Shown in pieces: positions 52,435 to 62,369 of a stretch of 64,000 nucleotides of DNA. Source of the stretch: Ulvibacter antarcticus (GTDB lineage Bacteria > Bacteroidota > Bacteroidia > Flavobacteriales > Flavobacteriaceae). The stretch lies in assembly GCF_003688405.1 (NCBI RefSeq), contig NZ_REFC01000011.1:310001-374000 (forward strand), read 5' to 3'. Within the stretch, counting starts at the first letter, position 1. Each line of letters begins with the position of its first letter. The translations under genes were made by a program, and so were the position numbers. The notes beneath the pieces were generated by a model. It worked only from the letters and a program-made list of their open reading frames with translations. It ran no database searches and was not told the origin of the DNA.

Positions 52435-53358
52435 CTATAAAAACAGCATTGATATAGGAAGTAAGGCGGCTAACCAAAGCAATAATTCTCTAAACCAAAA
52501 TTCCTTACTGTTTTCGAGATAATTAGTAATAATTATAGCTAATGGGCCAATGATGAACAATAATTCGGAGCCATTTTTTAATGGGCTTGCCAAAGAAATG
52601 AAAACGCAAATAACAATCGCGATTAGTATTAAAACGGCATTCGGACGCTCTTTTTTTTGCATGGATGTCAATCTAAAAAACCGAAAGAGTCCCATCCACA
52701 ATAACATTGTAATTACCAAGGTTGCAGGAAACAAGATGCTAGGGTCATTGTATGCCGAAAAATTCAGGCTAATCTCCGATTTCCATTCATAGAACCAAGC
52801 GAAGGAGTCGCTTATAAGAAAATTAATTGCAGTTGCTAAAACAAAAAGCGCGCATGCTCCTACAATAGGAATGAGTAAATCCTTGTATTTTAAGTTTCCC
52901 TTGCGAAATAAAGCAAGATATAAAAGCACGAATAATAATAGGCTCCAGAAGTAAAAGAACGACGCAAACATAACCCAAAGTGAGGCATCAAGAATTTTCT
53001 TTTCTATATTTTTTTCAGAAGTGAAAGTCAGAATGCGCCGTATTGCAAAAAGCATACAAACTGCTGCAACGACATAAGACTTTTCAGAGAAAATCTCGGG
53101 AACCGCCAATAAAAAACACGAAAAGAAGAAGATGGCGTAGGTGTTATTTTTCGTTAGACCGTTTTTGCGTATTATAAAATCCAGTAAGAGCATCATAAAT
53201 ACGGCAAACACTGAAAACAGTAGGTTTTCTATGATGCCGGTAATTTTAAGAGTATCATAACTTTCAGAAAAAGTCGCAAAAAAAGAGCTTACAAAAATAA
53301 AAATCCCCAGAATGAAGTAGTTAATAGGATTAGATTTACCGAAAAAGCTTGTAAGCAT
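52435..53358 (-). CDS. DUF6427 family polytopic membrane protein
   Basis: A 307-residue protein with about eight to nine membrane helices. It starts 'MLTSFFGKSNPINYFILG', which I recognise as the usual start of DUF6427, and ends in two hydrophobic helices. Function unknown. The ATG at 53358 is preferred; upstream in-frame codons would run into the divergent DUF6341 gene. DUF6427 and DUF6341 genes lie divergently within 39 bp, near purD, as in other Flavobacteriia to my recollection. Confidence 0.78.
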   Translation of the reverse strand: MLTSFFGKSNPINYFILGIFIFVSSFFATFSESYDTLKITGIIENLLFSVFAVFMMLLLDFIIRKNGLTKNNTYAIFFFSCFLLAVPEIFSEKSYVVAAVCMLFAIRRILTFTSEKNIEKKILDASLWVMFASFFYFWSLLLFVLLYLALFRKGNLKYKDLLIPIVGACALFVLATAINFLISDSFAWFYEWKSEISLNFSAYNDPSILFPATLVITMLLWMGLFRFFRLTSMQKKERPNAVLILIAIVICVFISLASPLKNGSELLFIIGPLAIIITNYLENSKEFWFRELLLWLAALLPISMLFL

Positions 53359-53371
53359 AAAGGTTAATTTA

Positions 53372-53379
53372 TATTTTTG
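53372..53379 (+). promoter_or_regulatory. -7 box for the DUF6341 gene in a 39-bp divergent region
   Basis: TATTTTTG matches TAnnTTTG, 18 nt before the ATG at 53398. On the minus strand the overlapping TATATTTA at 53388-53395 could serve the DUF6427 gene, so the two promoters would overlap and compete. Confidence 0.5.
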
Positions 53380-53397
53380 CTTTGTAAATATAAAGAT

Positions 53398-53631
53398 ATG
53401 AGTTGGAAAGCGATTTTTGAAGGGATACAATCTTTTACCGAAGATGTACTATTTATTCCATTAAATGCCCTACGTAGCGAAGAGTTAGATAACTGGTGGT
53501 TAGCAAATAGTGTTTCATGGATCTTAATGGCCATTGGATTTGTTGCCTTTCTTTATTGGATGAAGCAGTTGAAGACTTTTAACGATAACAATGAAGAGGA
53601 TAAAACTTCTACTTCGCATCCTTATCTTTAA
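53398..53631 (+). CDS. DUF6341-like small membrane protein
   Basis: A 77-residue protein. An amphipathic N-terminal half ('FEGIQSFTEDVLFIPLNALR') is followed by one membrane helix ('VSWILMAIGFVAFLYWMKQL', about residues 41-60) and an acidic tail. It matches my memory of DUF6341, a small conserved flavobacterial protein that some databases label as a phosphoribosyltransferase without good reason. Function unknown. Its stop codon is only 12 bp from the convergent purD stop codon. Confidence 0.75.
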   Translation: MSWKAIFEGIQSFTEDVLFIPLNALRSEELDNWWLANSVSWILMAIGFVAFLYWMKQLKTFNDNNEEDKTSTSHPYL

Positions 53632-53643
53632 ATTTCCTCTTTT

Positions 53644-54915
53644 TTAGAGATCAAAACCGATATCGGTTCTATAATACATCCTGTCAAAAGATAGTTTTTC
53701 TATGTTTTGGTAGGATTTTTTTATCGCTTGTCTGAAATCATTATCCATTGAAGTAACCGCGATAACACGACCTCCATTGGTCACTATTTTTCCGTCTTTT
53801 AATGTAGTTCCTGCGTGAAAAACAATTGAATCTTTTACGGTATCGATTCCGCTAATTTCCTTGCCCTTTTCGTATGCTTCCGGATATCCGCCAGAAACCA
53901 GCATTACTGTTGCAGCCGAACGGGAATCTGTTTTTAATTCAATTTCATTGAGTTTTTGATGGAAAGTCGCTTCAAACAAATCGACTAGATCGGTTTCTAT
54001 TCGAGGAAGTACCACCTCTGTTTCCGGATCTCCCATACGAACGTTATACTCAATTACCATTGGCTCGTCGCCCACTTTGATAAGTCCAATAAACACAAAG
54101 CCTTTATAATCAATGGCTTCTTTCTTAAGTCCGTTGACCGTTGGTTTTACAATGCGTTCTTCAATTTTTTTCATCAACTGCGAATCTGCAAAGGGTACAG
54201 GGGAAATTGCACCCATTCCTCCGGTATTTAAGCCTTTATCACCTTCACCAATTCGTTTGTAATCTTTGGCGGTAGGAAGAATTTTATAATTTTCACCATC
54301 GGTTAACACAAAAACACTTAGCTCTATTCCGTCGAGAAATTCTTCAATTACCACTTTAGAACTCGCATTTCCGAACTTACTATGAGCCAGCATATTTTCC
54401 AGTTCCTGTTTTGCTTCGTCAAGATCTTGCAAAATGAGCACTCCTTTTCCTGCAGCCAAGCCATCTGCTTTTAGCACATAAGGTGCTGATAAGCTCTCCA
54501 GAAATTGTTTTCCTGCATCGAGAGATTCCTTTGTGAAACTGGCGTAAGCGGCAGTAGGAATGTTATGTTGCATCATAAACTCCTTGGCACGTTCTTTACT
54601 TCCTTCCAATAAGGCGCCTCGTTTTGACGGACCGATTAGCATGACATTTTTTAGGGAGTCTGTTTCTGCAAAATAATCTGCAATTCCTTCCACCAAAGGA
54701 TCTTCGGGACCAACCACTACCATAGTAATCTCATTGTCGATAACACAATTTTTTATGGCTTCAAAATCGGTTACTGACAAGGCAATATTGGTTGCGATCG
54801 CTGCGGTTCCTGCATTTCCAGGGGCTACAAACAATTTGTCACAACGTTTACTTTGTGCGATTTTATAAGCAAATGTGTGTTCTCTTCCTCCGGAACCTAA
54901 GATTAAAATATTCAT
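53644..54915 (-). CDS. purD: Phosphoribosylamine-glycine ligase
   Basis: A 423-residue GARS of normal single-domain length. 'ILGSGGREHTFAYKIAQS' starts the N-terminal domain. The ATP-grasp region holds 'PYVLKADGLAAGKGVLI' and 'VVIEEFLDGIELSVFVLTDG', and the glycine/metal region is 'YNVRMGDPETEVVLPRI'. It catalyses the second step of de novo purine synthesis, joining glycine to phosphoribosylamine with ATP in the cytoplasm. An inverted repeat sits 38 bp upstream of the start codon and may regulate it. It stands alone rather than in a pur operon. Confidence 0.97.
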   Translation of the reverse strand: MNILILGSGGREHTFAYKIAQSKRCDKLFVAPGNAGTAAIATNIALSVTDFEAIKNCVIDNEITMVVVGPEDPLVEGIADYFAETDSLKNVMLIGPSKRGALLEGSKERAKEFMMQHNIPTAAYASFTKESLDAGKQFLESLSAPYVLKADGLAAGKGVLILQDLDEAKQELENMLAHSKFGNASSKVVIEEFLDGIELSVFVLTDGENYKILPTAKDYKRIGEGDKGLNTGGMGAISPVPFADSQLMKKIEERIVKPTVNGLKKEAIDYKGFVFIGLIKVGDEPMVIEYNVRMGDPETEVVLPRIETDLVDLFEATFHQKLNEIELKTDSRSAATVMLVSGGYPEAYEKGKEISGIDTVKDSIVFHAGTTLKDGKIVTNGGRVIAVTSMDNDFRQAIKKSYQNIEKLSFDRMYYRTDIGFDL

Positions 54916-54952
54916 GCGGCTAATTTGAATTGTTTCTAATATTCCTCAAAGT

Positions 54953-54988
54953 GTTTCAGCTTCTTTTAAAGCTGTGAAGCTCTGAAAC
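54953..54988. repeat. Bulged inverted repeat upstream of purD
   Basis: GTTTCAG-CTTC (54953-54963) pairs with GAAG-CT-CTGAAAC (54976-54988), with a one-base bulge. It lies 38 bp before the purD ATG in the 226-bp divergent region, which otherwise holds only the -7 box of the downstream gene. Confidence 0.6.
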
Positions 54989-55116
54989 ATGCTATTGAAA
55001 AATATCTTGCAAAAATATATCATTTTGAAGCGACCACCTTCCTTATCGTAAAGAAAATTGAAGGAGTTATTTGCGATTCCTTTTAACAAAGTGAACCCTA
55101 GCTTCGGCAAAGTTTG

Positions 55117-55124
55117 TAACTTTG
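55117..55124 (+). promoter_or_regulatory. -7 box for the ligase gene
   Basis: TAACTTTG matches TAnnTTTG and lies 17 nt before the TTG start codon at 55142. No TTTG -33 element at normal spacing. Confidence 0.5.
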
Positions 55125-55141
55125 AATTTTAATTTTCTCTT

Positions 55142-56449
55142 TTGAATTTATTCGAACTCACTTTGCGATTTAACGGCTTTCCAATTGCTGAGGCAAAACG
55201 GAAATTAGCGGCAATTCAAGCTATTTCAGAAGCTGAGTATGAAAATTATGTTCTTGATACCAGACAGACAATTGTAGAATATCACCTTAAGGAAAATTCT
55301 AATTATCGGGAATTCGTGGGTAAGTTAGACCGTTTTTCCTGGGAAGATATACCGGTAATGCAGAAATCGGATTTGCAAAAACCCTTGCAGGAACGACTTT
55401 CTAAAGGGTTTACTACAAAAAATAGCTACGTCAACAAAACATCAGGTTCTAGCGGGCATCCGTTTATTTTCGCAAAAGACAAATTTTGTCATGCGCTTAC
55501 CTGGGCTGAGATTCTGAATCGCTTCGGATGGTACGGGATTGACTTCAACAGTTCGTTGCAAGCTCGTTTTTACGGGATTCCACTCGATACGCTGGGGTTT
55601 CAGAAAGAACGCTTAAAAGATCGTCTTAGCAGTCGTTATCGCTTTCCCATCTTTGATCTTTCCGAAGAAAAAATGGAAGGGTTTTTAAAGACTTTCCGAA
55701 GAAAAAAATTCGATTACATCAATGGTTATACCAGCTCTATCGTGTTATTTGCAAAGTTTCTAAAGCAAAAAGGCATCGTTCTAAAAGAGGTGTGTCCTAG
55801 TTTGAAGCAATGCGTAGTTACTAGTGAAATGTTGTACGAGACAGATAAAAAATTGATGGAAGCTACTTTCGGCGTTCCTGTGATTAACGAATACGGAGCC
55901 AGTGAGCTCGACCTCATCGCATTTACCAATCCGAAAGACGAGTTTGTTGTAAACAGCGAAACTCTCTTTGTAGAAATATTGGATGAGAATAACAAGACCG
56001 TGCCTCATGGCGAATCCGGTCGCATCGTGATTACTTCTTTGTACAACAAAGCGCATCCTTTAATTCGCTATGATCTGGGCGACACTGGGATTTTGTCAAA
56101 AAACAGCACTTTCAAAAAACCTATATTGCAGGAATTGGTAGGCCGTACTAACGATGTAGCTGTATTACCAGGAGGACGTACAGTTCCCGGACTGACTTTC
56201 TATTATGTCACCAAAAGTGTGATAGAAGACGATGGAAACGTAAAGGAATTTGTCATCGAGCAAACAAAATTAGATACTTTTAAAATTATCTATGTTTCTG
56301 AACAGATTTTAACTTCGGAAGAGATTGCGGATATTAAAAAAGCTCTTTTTACATATTTGGAGAATGATCTTACCCTCGAGTTTGAAAGAGTTACCGTGCT
56401 CGACCGAAAGAATCGCGGGAAACTAAAGCAGTTTATTTCGAGGATTTAG
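55142..56449 (+). CDS. Phenylacetate-CoA ligase/CapK-like adenylating enzyme
   Basis: A 435-residue member of the acyl-adenylate-forming superfamily. The phosphate-binding loop is 'NKTSGSSGHPFIF' (about residues 97-109), the AMP motif is 'NEYGASELDLIAF' (about 253), and 'RYDLGDTG' lies near 318. Short relatives of this kind (PaaK-, CapK-like) often lie in capsule or exopolysaccharide clusters, where they may activate an acyl group for sugar modification; that is inference. The start is a TTG at 55142, the only in-frame start after the -7 box that keeps the family's N-terminus. It faces the minus-strand polysaccharide cluster. Two TTCCGAAG words lie 34 bp apart at 55660 and 55694, both in this strand's orientation. 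Confidence 0.82.
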   Translation: MNLFELTLRFNGFPIAEAKRKLAAIQAISEAEYENYVLDTRQTIVEYHLKENSNYREFVGKLDRFSWEDIPVMQKSDLQKPLQERLSKGFTTKNSYVNKTSGSSGHPFIFAKDKFCHALTWAEILNRFGWYGIDFNSSLQARFYGIPLDTLGFQKERLKDRLSSRYRFPIFDLSEEKMEGFLKTFRRKKFDYINGYTSSIVLFAKFLKQKGIVLKEVCPSLKQCVVTSEMLYETDKKLMEATFGVPVINEYGASELDLIAFTNPKDEFVVNSETLFVEILDENNKTVPHGESGRIVITSLYNKAHPLIRYDLGDTGILSKNSTFKKPILQELVGRTNDVAVLPGGRTVPGLTFYYVTKSVIEDDGNVKEFVIEQTKLDTFKIIYVSEQILTSEEIADIKKALFTYLENDLTLEFERVTVLDRKNRGKLKQFISRI

Positions 56450-56562
56450 TCTACACCTACACTTATTTAAAGGAAATACACTAACGATTTGCCAGGTAGA
56501 GCCCTTCAACTGTGCATAGAATAGACTAAAGTCGTGACCTACATGATCCTCTCCAACATAAA

Positions 56563-56582
56563 GTTCTCGACTGCGCTCGAAC
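56563..56582. repeat. Short REP-like palindrome
   Basis: GTTCTCGACTGCGCTCGAAC is an imperfect palindrome in the 146-bp gap between convergent genes, resembling the TTCTCGATAC...CTCGAAGTGAC material at 50390-50450. The rest of the gap has no gene. Confidence 0.5.
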
Positions 56583-56595
56583 AGACAGAAAAATC

Positions 56596-57378
56596 TTAAT
56601 TTTTATAAGCCTCAATTTGCTTGGGGCGAACGAAGAAATACTCGAAAAAGAAACGGAGCAAATAGAGAGCCGATTTTGGCCATGAATAACCCAGATACTC
56701 TCTGTAGAACTTAAAATTATACTTAACAAGATCGAGTTTGTCGGAACTTATGGAGCCGCTTCGGACCCTGTAATAGGCAAGGTCTTCTTGTAATCCGAGT
56801 GCAGGTTTTCCACTCTTCTCGATCGCGTCCAACCATACTGCCCAGTCCTGTCTTTTACGAATGTTAGGCGCAATGATTTTACCTAAAACGGCAGCATTAT
56901 AAATTCCCGTGAGGTTCCCAATATAATTATTGAGTCGCTGTTTTTTAAATGATAATTTAGGCAGTGCTTTAATACGTTTGCCTAGTTGAGTACCGGCCTC
57001 ATCAATGTGCAAATAACTGGTAAATGAGACATTACAATCGTTGTCCAGCATAAACTGTAGTTGCTTTTGCAGCTTTTCGGGATGCCAAAGGTCATCGGAG
57101 TCTAAAAAGGCGATAAAGTCTCCCTTGGCGAGCTCCGTAGCCTTATTCCGGCATACTGCGGCACCAGCGTTTAAATCGCGTTTAAATAAATGAATCCGTT
57201 TGTCTTCCAAAGAAAAATTTTCAACAATTTCAACGGAAGTATCTGTGGAAAGATCATCGACAATTATAAGCTCCCAATTGGTATAGGATTGCTTTTGAAT
57301 ACTTATAATGGTTTCGGAAATAAAACGCTCGGCATTATAAAGAGGAGTGATAATAGAAACCAAAGGCTGCTTCTCCAT
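56596..57378 (-). CDS. Glycosyltransferase family 2
   Basis: A 260-residue GT-A transferase. 'PLVSIITPLYNAERFISETIISI' and 'WELIIVDDLSTDTS' form the nucleotide-binding start, and the metal-binding DxD is in 'AFLDSDDLWHPEKL' (about residue 93). 'RKRQDWAVWLD' gives the usual acceptor-side motif. It should transfer a sugar to the growing polysaccharide at the cytoplasmic membrane. The start is 2 nt after the stop codon of the initiating sugar-transferase gene, so the two are cotranslated. No membrane helix is evident. Confidence 0.92.
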   Translation of the reverse strand: MEKQPLVSIITPLYNAERFISETIISIQKQSYTNWELIIVDDLSTDTSVEIVENFSLEDKRIHLFKRDLNAGAAVCRNKATELAKGDFIAFLDSDDLWHPEKLQKQLQFMLDNDCNVSFTSYLHIDEAGTQLGKRIKALPKLSFKKQRLNNYIGNLTGIYNAAVLGKIIAPNIRKRQDWAVWLDAIEKSGKPALGLQEDLAYYRVRSGSISSDKLDLVKYNFKFYREYLGYSWPKSALYLLRFFFEYFFVRPKQIEAYKN

Positions 57379-57380
57379 TT

Positions 57381-58736
57381 TTAATAGGCTTTTTCTTCTC
57401 CGCGTAAGGCGTTATAAACAGTTTGGAAAACAATTTTAATGTCGAGAAGCAACGACCAGTTTTCCATATAAAATATATCGTATTTTACTCGATTAATGAT
57501 ATCATCATCACTTTCGACCTCTCCTCTATAACCACTTACCTGCGCCAATCCGGTGATTCCCGGTTTAATAAAATGTCGTACCATGAATTTATCAATTCGT
57601 TCGGCATACATATGTGTGTGACTTACCATATGAGGTCGAGGACCTACTACAGACATCTCTCCTTTAAGCACATTTATAAACTGAGGTAATTCGTCGATAC
57701 TGGTTTTGCGAATTATTCTACCTACCCTTGTAACCCGTTCATCTTGCTTGGTTGCCTGATAGATATTAGCTAGCGGACTTGGTTTCATAGACCTGAACTT
57801 GTAGCAATAGAATTCCTTATAATCGAGGCCGTTCCGTTTTTGCTTGAAAAACACAGGGCCTTCAGATTCCATTTTAATTACTAAAGCCAATAAAGGTGTT
57901 AACCATGATAAAACCCCAACAATAATTGTCAGTGAAAGGATGATATCGAAACTTCTTTTTATGAACTTGTTAAAAGGTTCATCCATAGGAATCTTCCGAA
58001 GAGAAAGAATTGGTAAAACTCCATAGTAAGTAAAGTCCAGTTTCTTAGTGTAAATCTCCTTGTTATCTGGAAGGAATTTTAGAATTTTAAGGTTGTTGTC
58101 TGAAAAATCAATAAGTTTCAAAAGGTTCTCATTGTTTAATTCTGCAACCGAAGAATATATTTCGTCTATTCCATGCTCCAAAACATAGGCGAAACACTCT
58201 TCCAGCTCTACCTTGTTTTTTCCTCTCACGTCGAAAGTTCGCTCTAACTGATACCCTAATTCAGGCCGATCTAAAAAGAGTTTTCGTAATTGTTCTGTTT
58301 TTTGATTTAGACCAACAATGACCACTTTTCTTATGTTTCCCTTAAAGAAAAGTCTGTACTTTTTAAGTAGATAGTAAATCGCGAACTTGATAATACCAAT
58401 ACAAAGCATCACCAAACCGGCATACTCAAGAATACTTATTGGTTTTATTTTAAGTTCGTTGTAAAATCCGAAGAATGCGAATACAATCAATAAGAAAAAG
58501 ACGCCTTGTTTTCCAAGGAGCGATAAAATCCTTGCAACATGTGTAAATCTATAGATCTTATAAAAATGTGACCTGACTGAAAATATGATCCAGGCGATGG
58601 AAATAAATAGTATGTAATTGAGGTAAATAAAATCCTGTTCGAAGAAATGATAAGCCATAGCGAGAATAATAGACAAGTCTATCCCGTATGAAATGGGTCT
58701 TAAAAACCCTGAATATCTTCCGCTTCTAAATATCAT
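57381..58736 (-). CDS. Undecaprenyl-phosphate sugar phosphotransferase (WcaJ/WbaP-like)
   Basis: A 451-residue polyisoprenyl-phosphate hexose-1-phosphate transferase. Four to five N-terminal membrane helices, a CoA-binding-like central domain (about residues 130-240), a fifth helix ('FDIILSLTIIVGVLSWLTPLLALVI') and the catalytic cap 'EGPVFFKQKRNGLDYKEFYCYKFRSM' then 'RKTSIDELPQFINVLKGEMSVVGPRPH' are all present. It transfers a sugar-1-phosphate to undecaprenyl phosphate and so starts the repeat unit. Which sugar (glucose, galactose or another) is not predictable. It is the priming enzyme of this cluster. Confidence 0.93.
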   Translation of the reverse strand: MIFRSGRYSGFLRPISYGIDLSIILAMAYHFFEQDFIYLNYILFISIAWIIFSVRSHFYKIYRFTHVARILSLLGKQGVFFLLIVFAFFGFYNELKIKPISILEYAGLVMLCIGIIKFAIYYLLKKYRLFFKGNIRKVVIVGLNQKTEQLRKLFLDRPELGYQLERTFDVRGKNKVELEECFAYVLEHGIDEIYSSVAELNNENLLKLIDFSDNNLKILKFLPDNKEIYTKKLDFTYYGVLPILSLRKIPMDEPFNKFIKRSFDIILSLTIIVGVLSWLTPLLALVIKMESEGPVFFKQKRNGLDYKEFYCYKFRSMKPSPLANIYQATKQDERVTRVGRIIRKTSIDELPQFINVLKGEMSVVGPRPHMVSHTHMYAERIDKFMVRHFIKPGITGLAQVSGYRGEVESDDDIINRVKYDIFYMENWSLLLDIKIVFQTVYNALRGEEKAY

Positions 58737-58797
58737 TCAACTACTTCTGTTTTTTCTATTTCTTCTTTTTAATTTCAGCCTGCAAAAATACAATTTG

Positions 58798-60030
58798 TTA
58801 GGCTTCTTCCGACTCTTTTATCGTTTTGTTTAAATTCCTACTATTTTCGGTAATCAACAAGATGAGAATCAGTCCTGCATAATACGCCCCTAACTGTCTA
58901 TGAAAGATGTTTTCCATAAAACAATAAGCAATCAACACAACTACCAGTGCCGTGGCAAAGAACACTTTCCTATTACTAACAATCAGATACACTAAAAACC
59001 CGACAAACAGTATTAATCCTATAAGTCCGGTGCTTAGGTAAAAATCAAAATACTGGTTGTGGGTGTTATATCGATCTGACACAAAACGGTTCTTTTTTTG
59101 TGGATCTACAATTTTCTCTTCATAACAATCGGCCAAACGATCCTTGGTTTCTTTAAAGCCAATTCCGAAAAGATTAAGGCCTGTTTCTTCTGAAATCACT
59201 CCCGCACAATGCCAGACAATGGTTCTTATATCCCAGGTTAGTGTTTTCTTAAAAAAATTAGTTTCAGTATTTTGAGAAGATTTTAGAAAGTCCTGCTGGA
59301 CAATCTCTTTGTTGAATTGTAGATAACCGAAAACCATTACGGTTAGTGCAATAACAGTAACAAGTATCCTTACTTTTTTCGTTTTCCCATAAAACTGCCT
59401 TGTAATCAAGACCGCCAATAAGATCAATAATGCAACTTTCGAAACTATCAATATTAAGAAAAGCAAGTTGATAATGATATAAACAACATAATATCGGTTC
59501 TCCGGATGGAATTTTGGACGAAGAAAATCAAAACAGATCAAAATACTAAGTACCGATAGAAATCCTAGATAGATTCGATCGATAAGTAAAGATTCAATCA
59601 ATAATGGATAGCTTTTAAATAGTAATTCTTCGCTGGTATTGTATACAATTATAACATTAATCACCGAAAACAAGATGGTCGCTAATGACGAAAAAATAAC
59701 GATCTTTTTGAGCTTGTCCACATTCCGAACAGGGAAGTAAAGAAGCAGCAATCCAAAGGCTATTAGTACTTTTTTAATAATATTAATATCTGTTTCCAAT
59801 CTGCCTTGGATTAAAGCATTTCCGAGGAGAAACAAGATAAATCCCAATAAAATGAGAACTGGAATTGTTTTTACTTTCTGAATATCCTTTTTGGTAATTA
59901 CAAAGGGGAAAGCAGCCACAAGGACTATTAGAAGTATATTTGGTAAGGCGCGTACATAATTATCGAAGGGTAAAATTAAGTACAACAGCAGAAACGCGTA
60001 TGGATAAATGGCTCTAAGCAGTATTTTCAT
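58798..60030 (-). CDS. O-antigen ligase/polymerase family membrane protein
   Basis: A 410-residue protein with about twelve membrane helices and one large periplasmic loop. The loop motif 'LFGIGFKETKDRLADCYEEK' followed by 'YNTHNQYFDFYLSTGLIGL' is the Wzy_C/WaaL signature, with the conserved histidine in NTHNQ. It either polymerises repeat units or ligates them to lipid A core; sequence does not decide. It lies between the UDP-xylose synthase and the initiating transferase genes. A second protein of this family begins at the right edge of the window. Confidence 0.88.
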   Translation of the reverse strand: MKILLRAIYPYAFLLLYLILPFDNYVRALPNILLIVLVAAFPFVITKKDIQKVKTIPVLILLGFILFLLGNALIQGRLETDINIIKKVLIAFGLLLLYFPVRNVDKLKKIVIFSSLATILFSVINVIIVYNTSEELLFKSYPLLIESLLIDRIYLGFLSVLSILICFDFLRPKFHPENRYYVVYIIINLLFLILIVSKVALLILLAVLITRQFYGKTKKVRILVTVIALTVMVFGYLQFNKEIVQQDFLKSSQNTETNFFKKTLTWDIRTIVWHCAGVISEETGLNLFGIGFKETKDRLADCYEEKIVDPQKKNRFVSDRYNTHNQYFDFYLSTGLIGLILFVGFLVYLIVSNRKVFFATALVVVLIAYCFMENIFHRQLGAYYAGLILILLITENSRNLNKTIKESEEA

Positions 60031-60072
60031 AAGGTCGTTTTTGCAATTTACTTCTAATCTGACACGCTTATA

Positions 60073-61059
60073 CTATTTTATATGTTTTGAAAAATCCTTG
60101 TGCTCGCTTTTAAATAATTCTTCTTGCGACAAATTTTTGAAATAGTCGTATGTTAATTTCATTCCTTCTTCTCTGGAAACCTTTGGCTCCCAATTTAAGA
60201 TTTTTTTCGCTTTTGAAATATCCGGCTGTCTTTGTAAAGGATCATCCTTAGGCAAAGGTTCATATATTATTTTTTGGGAAGATCCTGTTAGTTTAATGAC
60301 CTCTTTCGCGAAATCTAAAATTGTGATTTCGTGCGGATTTCCAATGTTTACCGGTAAAGAATAGTCACTTAAAAGTAAGCTATATAATCCTCTTACCTGA
60401 TCATCGACATAACAAAACGAACGTGTTTGTAAACCATCGCCAAATACGGTGAGATCCTCTCCACGAAGGGCTTGTCCTATAAATGCAGGTATTACCCTTC
60501 CATCATTGAGGCGCATTCTAGGGCCATAGGTATTAAAAATTCTAGCGATTCTAGTCTCTACACCGTGAAACCTGTGATAGGCCATGGTAATCGATTCCTG
60601 AAATCGTTTTGCCTCATCATAAACACCTCTTGGACCAATGGTATTTACGTTTCCGTAATACTCTTCTGTTTGTGGATGCACCAATGGATCTCCGTATACT
60701 TCCGAAGTAGAAGCAATTAAAATCCGTGAATTTTTCTCCCTAGCCAAACCAAGCAAGTTGTGAGTTCCTAACGATCCAACTTTTAGGGTTTGGATTGGGA
60801 TTTTTAAATAATCTATCGGACTTGCAGGTGAGGCAAAATGTAGGATATAATCTACTTTTCCCGGGATGTGTACAAATTTAGTAACGTCGTGATGATAAAA
60901 CTCAAAGAACTCATTTTTAAAAAGATGTTCAATGTTTTTTAAGTCGCCCGTTATTAAGTTATCCATTCCGATAACTTCGTATCCTTCAGAAATAAACTTA
61001 TCACATAGATGAGAACCTAAAAACCCGGATGCTCCTGTTATTAAAACTCTTTTTTTCAT
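60073..61059 (-). CDS. UDP-glucuronate decarboxylase (UDP-xylose synthase)
   Basis: A 328-residue extended short-chain dehydrogenase. The nucleotide-binding motif is '[14 protein letters not shown]' (about residues 8-21), the active-site YxxxK is in 'YDEAKRF' (about 146), and '[14 protein letters not shown]' plus '[13 protein letters not shown]'-like ('[10 protein letters not shown]') are typical of UXS. It converts UDP-glucuronate to UDP-xylose with bound NAD. It starts on the last base of the ugd stop codon (TAATG), so the two consecutive pathway steps are translationally coupled. The sugar is likely built into the polysaccharide made by this cluster. Confidence 0.92.
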   Translation of the reverse strand: MKKRVLITGASGFLGSHLCDKFISEGYEVIGMDNLITGDLKNIEHLFKNEFFEFYHHDVTKFVHIPGKVDYILHFASPASPIDYLKIPIQTLKVGSLGTHNLLGLAREKNSRILIASTSEVYGDPLVHPQTEEYYGNVNTIGPRGVYDEAKRFQESITMAYHRFHGVETRIARIFNTYGPRMRLNDGRVIPAFIGQALRGEDLTVFGDGLQTRSFCYVDDQVRGLYSLLLSDYSLPVNIGNPHEITILDFAKEVIKLTGSSQKIIYEPLPKDDPLQRQPDISKAKKILNWEPKVSREEGMKLTYDYFKNLSQEELFKSEHKDFSKHIK

Positions 61060-62369
61060 TAGTTTATTTGTTTTCTTCCGACGGAAAAATAGGTGAAGCC
61101 TTCGCTTTCCATATCGTCTAAATTATATAAGTTTCTACCGTCAAATATAGCAGGTCGAATCATCTGTTCTCTTAATTTCTGAAAGTTTGGTGTTCTAAAA
61201 ATACTCCATTCTGTACAAATAAGAAGCGAATCAGCGCCTTCTGTCGCTTCATACATTGAATTAGCGTAGTTTAGAGAATCTCCAAACATTTTTTTGATGT
61301 TCGGCATCGCTTCCGGGTCAAAAACGCTTAAATGAGCTCCTTTATCGAGCAAAGCTTTCATCATATAAAGCGATGGTGCTTCTCGTATATCATCGGTTTC
61401 AGGCTTAAAAGCCAGTCCCCATATTGCTATTTTTTTTCCTGAAACATCGTTGTCAAGATACGCTTCAATTTTTGGAAGTAAGGTCGTTTTTTGAGTGTCG
61501 TTTACTTCAATAACAGCGTCTAAAATTTTAAAATCATAATCTGAATCAGATCCTGCTTTCTGAAGTGCTTTTACATCTTTCGGAAAACAAGAGCCTCCAT
61601 ATCCTATTCCTGGAAACAAGAAACGTTTTCCGATTCGTGAATCAGTTCCCATTCCAACTCTCACTTTATCAACATCGGCGCCTACTTTTTCGCAATAATT
61701 TGCGATTTCGTTCATAAAAGTGATCTTGGTGGCTAGGAAAGCATTTGCAGCATATTTGGTTAATTCGGCCGATTTCTCATCCATTATAATAATTGGATTT
61801 CCGGAACGAACAAACGGGCTGTACAGTTTCTGCATTATTTTTGTTGCCTTTTCACTACTTGATCCAACAACGATACGCTCTGGTTTTAGGAAATCGTCCA
61901 CAGCAAAACCTTCTCTTAAAAATTCAGGATTTGAAACCACGTCAAAATCACAAACTGCGTTCGCGGCAATTACTTTTTGTACCTTCTCGGCGGTACCAAC
62001 CGGTACGGTGCTCTTATCGACAATAACTTTATACGTTTTTATTTTTTTTCCTATCTCTTCGGAAACATTTAAAACATAAGAAAGATCTGCAGAACCATCT
62101 TCGTCTTCCGGAGTTGGAAGTGCTAAAAATATAATTTCTCCATGCTCAAGACCTTCGTCTAAAGAAGTTGTAAATTTTAATCGATCGGCATTAATATTTC
62201 TTTCAAAGAGTACGTCAAGGTGTGGTTCGTATATGGGAACAACACCATTTTGCATTTTCAATACTTTTTCGGCATCAATATCTACACAAACTACTTCATT
62301 GCCTGTTTCAGCAAGACATGTTCCAGTTACTAATCCGACATATCCAGTTCCAACAACGGTTATTTTCAT
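61059..62369 (-). CDS. ugd: UDP-glucose 6-dehydrogenase
   Basis: A 436-residue enzyme. '[17 protein letters not shown]' binds NAD at the N-terminus, the catalytic cysteine is in '[14 protein letters not shown]' (about residue 260), and '[18 protein letters not shown]' marks the C-terminal UDP-binding domain. It oxidises UDP-glucose to UDP-glucuronate in two NAD-dependent steps. It overlaps the preceding GT4 gene by 4 nt (ATGA) and the following UXS gene by 1 nt. Together these two enzymes supply UDP-glucuronate and UDP-xylose. An inverted TTCCGAAG word is at 62057. Confidence 0.96.
   Translation of the reverse strand: MKITVVGTGYVGLVTGTCLAETGNEVVCVDIDAEKVLKMQNGVVPIYEPHLDVLFERNINADRLKFTTSLDEGLEHGEIIFLALPTPEDEDGSADLSYVLNVSEEIGKKIKTYKVIVDKSTVPVGTAEKVQKVIAANAVCDFDVVSNPEFLREGFAVDDFLKPERIVVGSSSEKATKIMQKLYSPFVRSGNPIIIMDEKSAELTKYAANAFLATKITFMNEIANYCEKVGADVDKVRVGMGTDSRIGKRFLFPGIGYGGSCFPKDVKALQKAGSDSDYDFKILDAVIEVNDTQKTTLLPKIEAYLDNDVSGKKIAIWGLAFKPETDDIREAPSLYMMKALLDKGAHLSVFDPEAMPNIKKMFGDSLNYANSMYEATEGADSLLICTEWSIFRTPNFQKLREQMIRPAIFDGRNLYNLDDMESEGFTYFSVGRKQIN

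Noticed and set aside
53398-53631. Small protein as a phosphoribosyltransferase
   Set aside because: At 77 residues with a membrane helix and no PRPP-binding motif, that label cannot be right.
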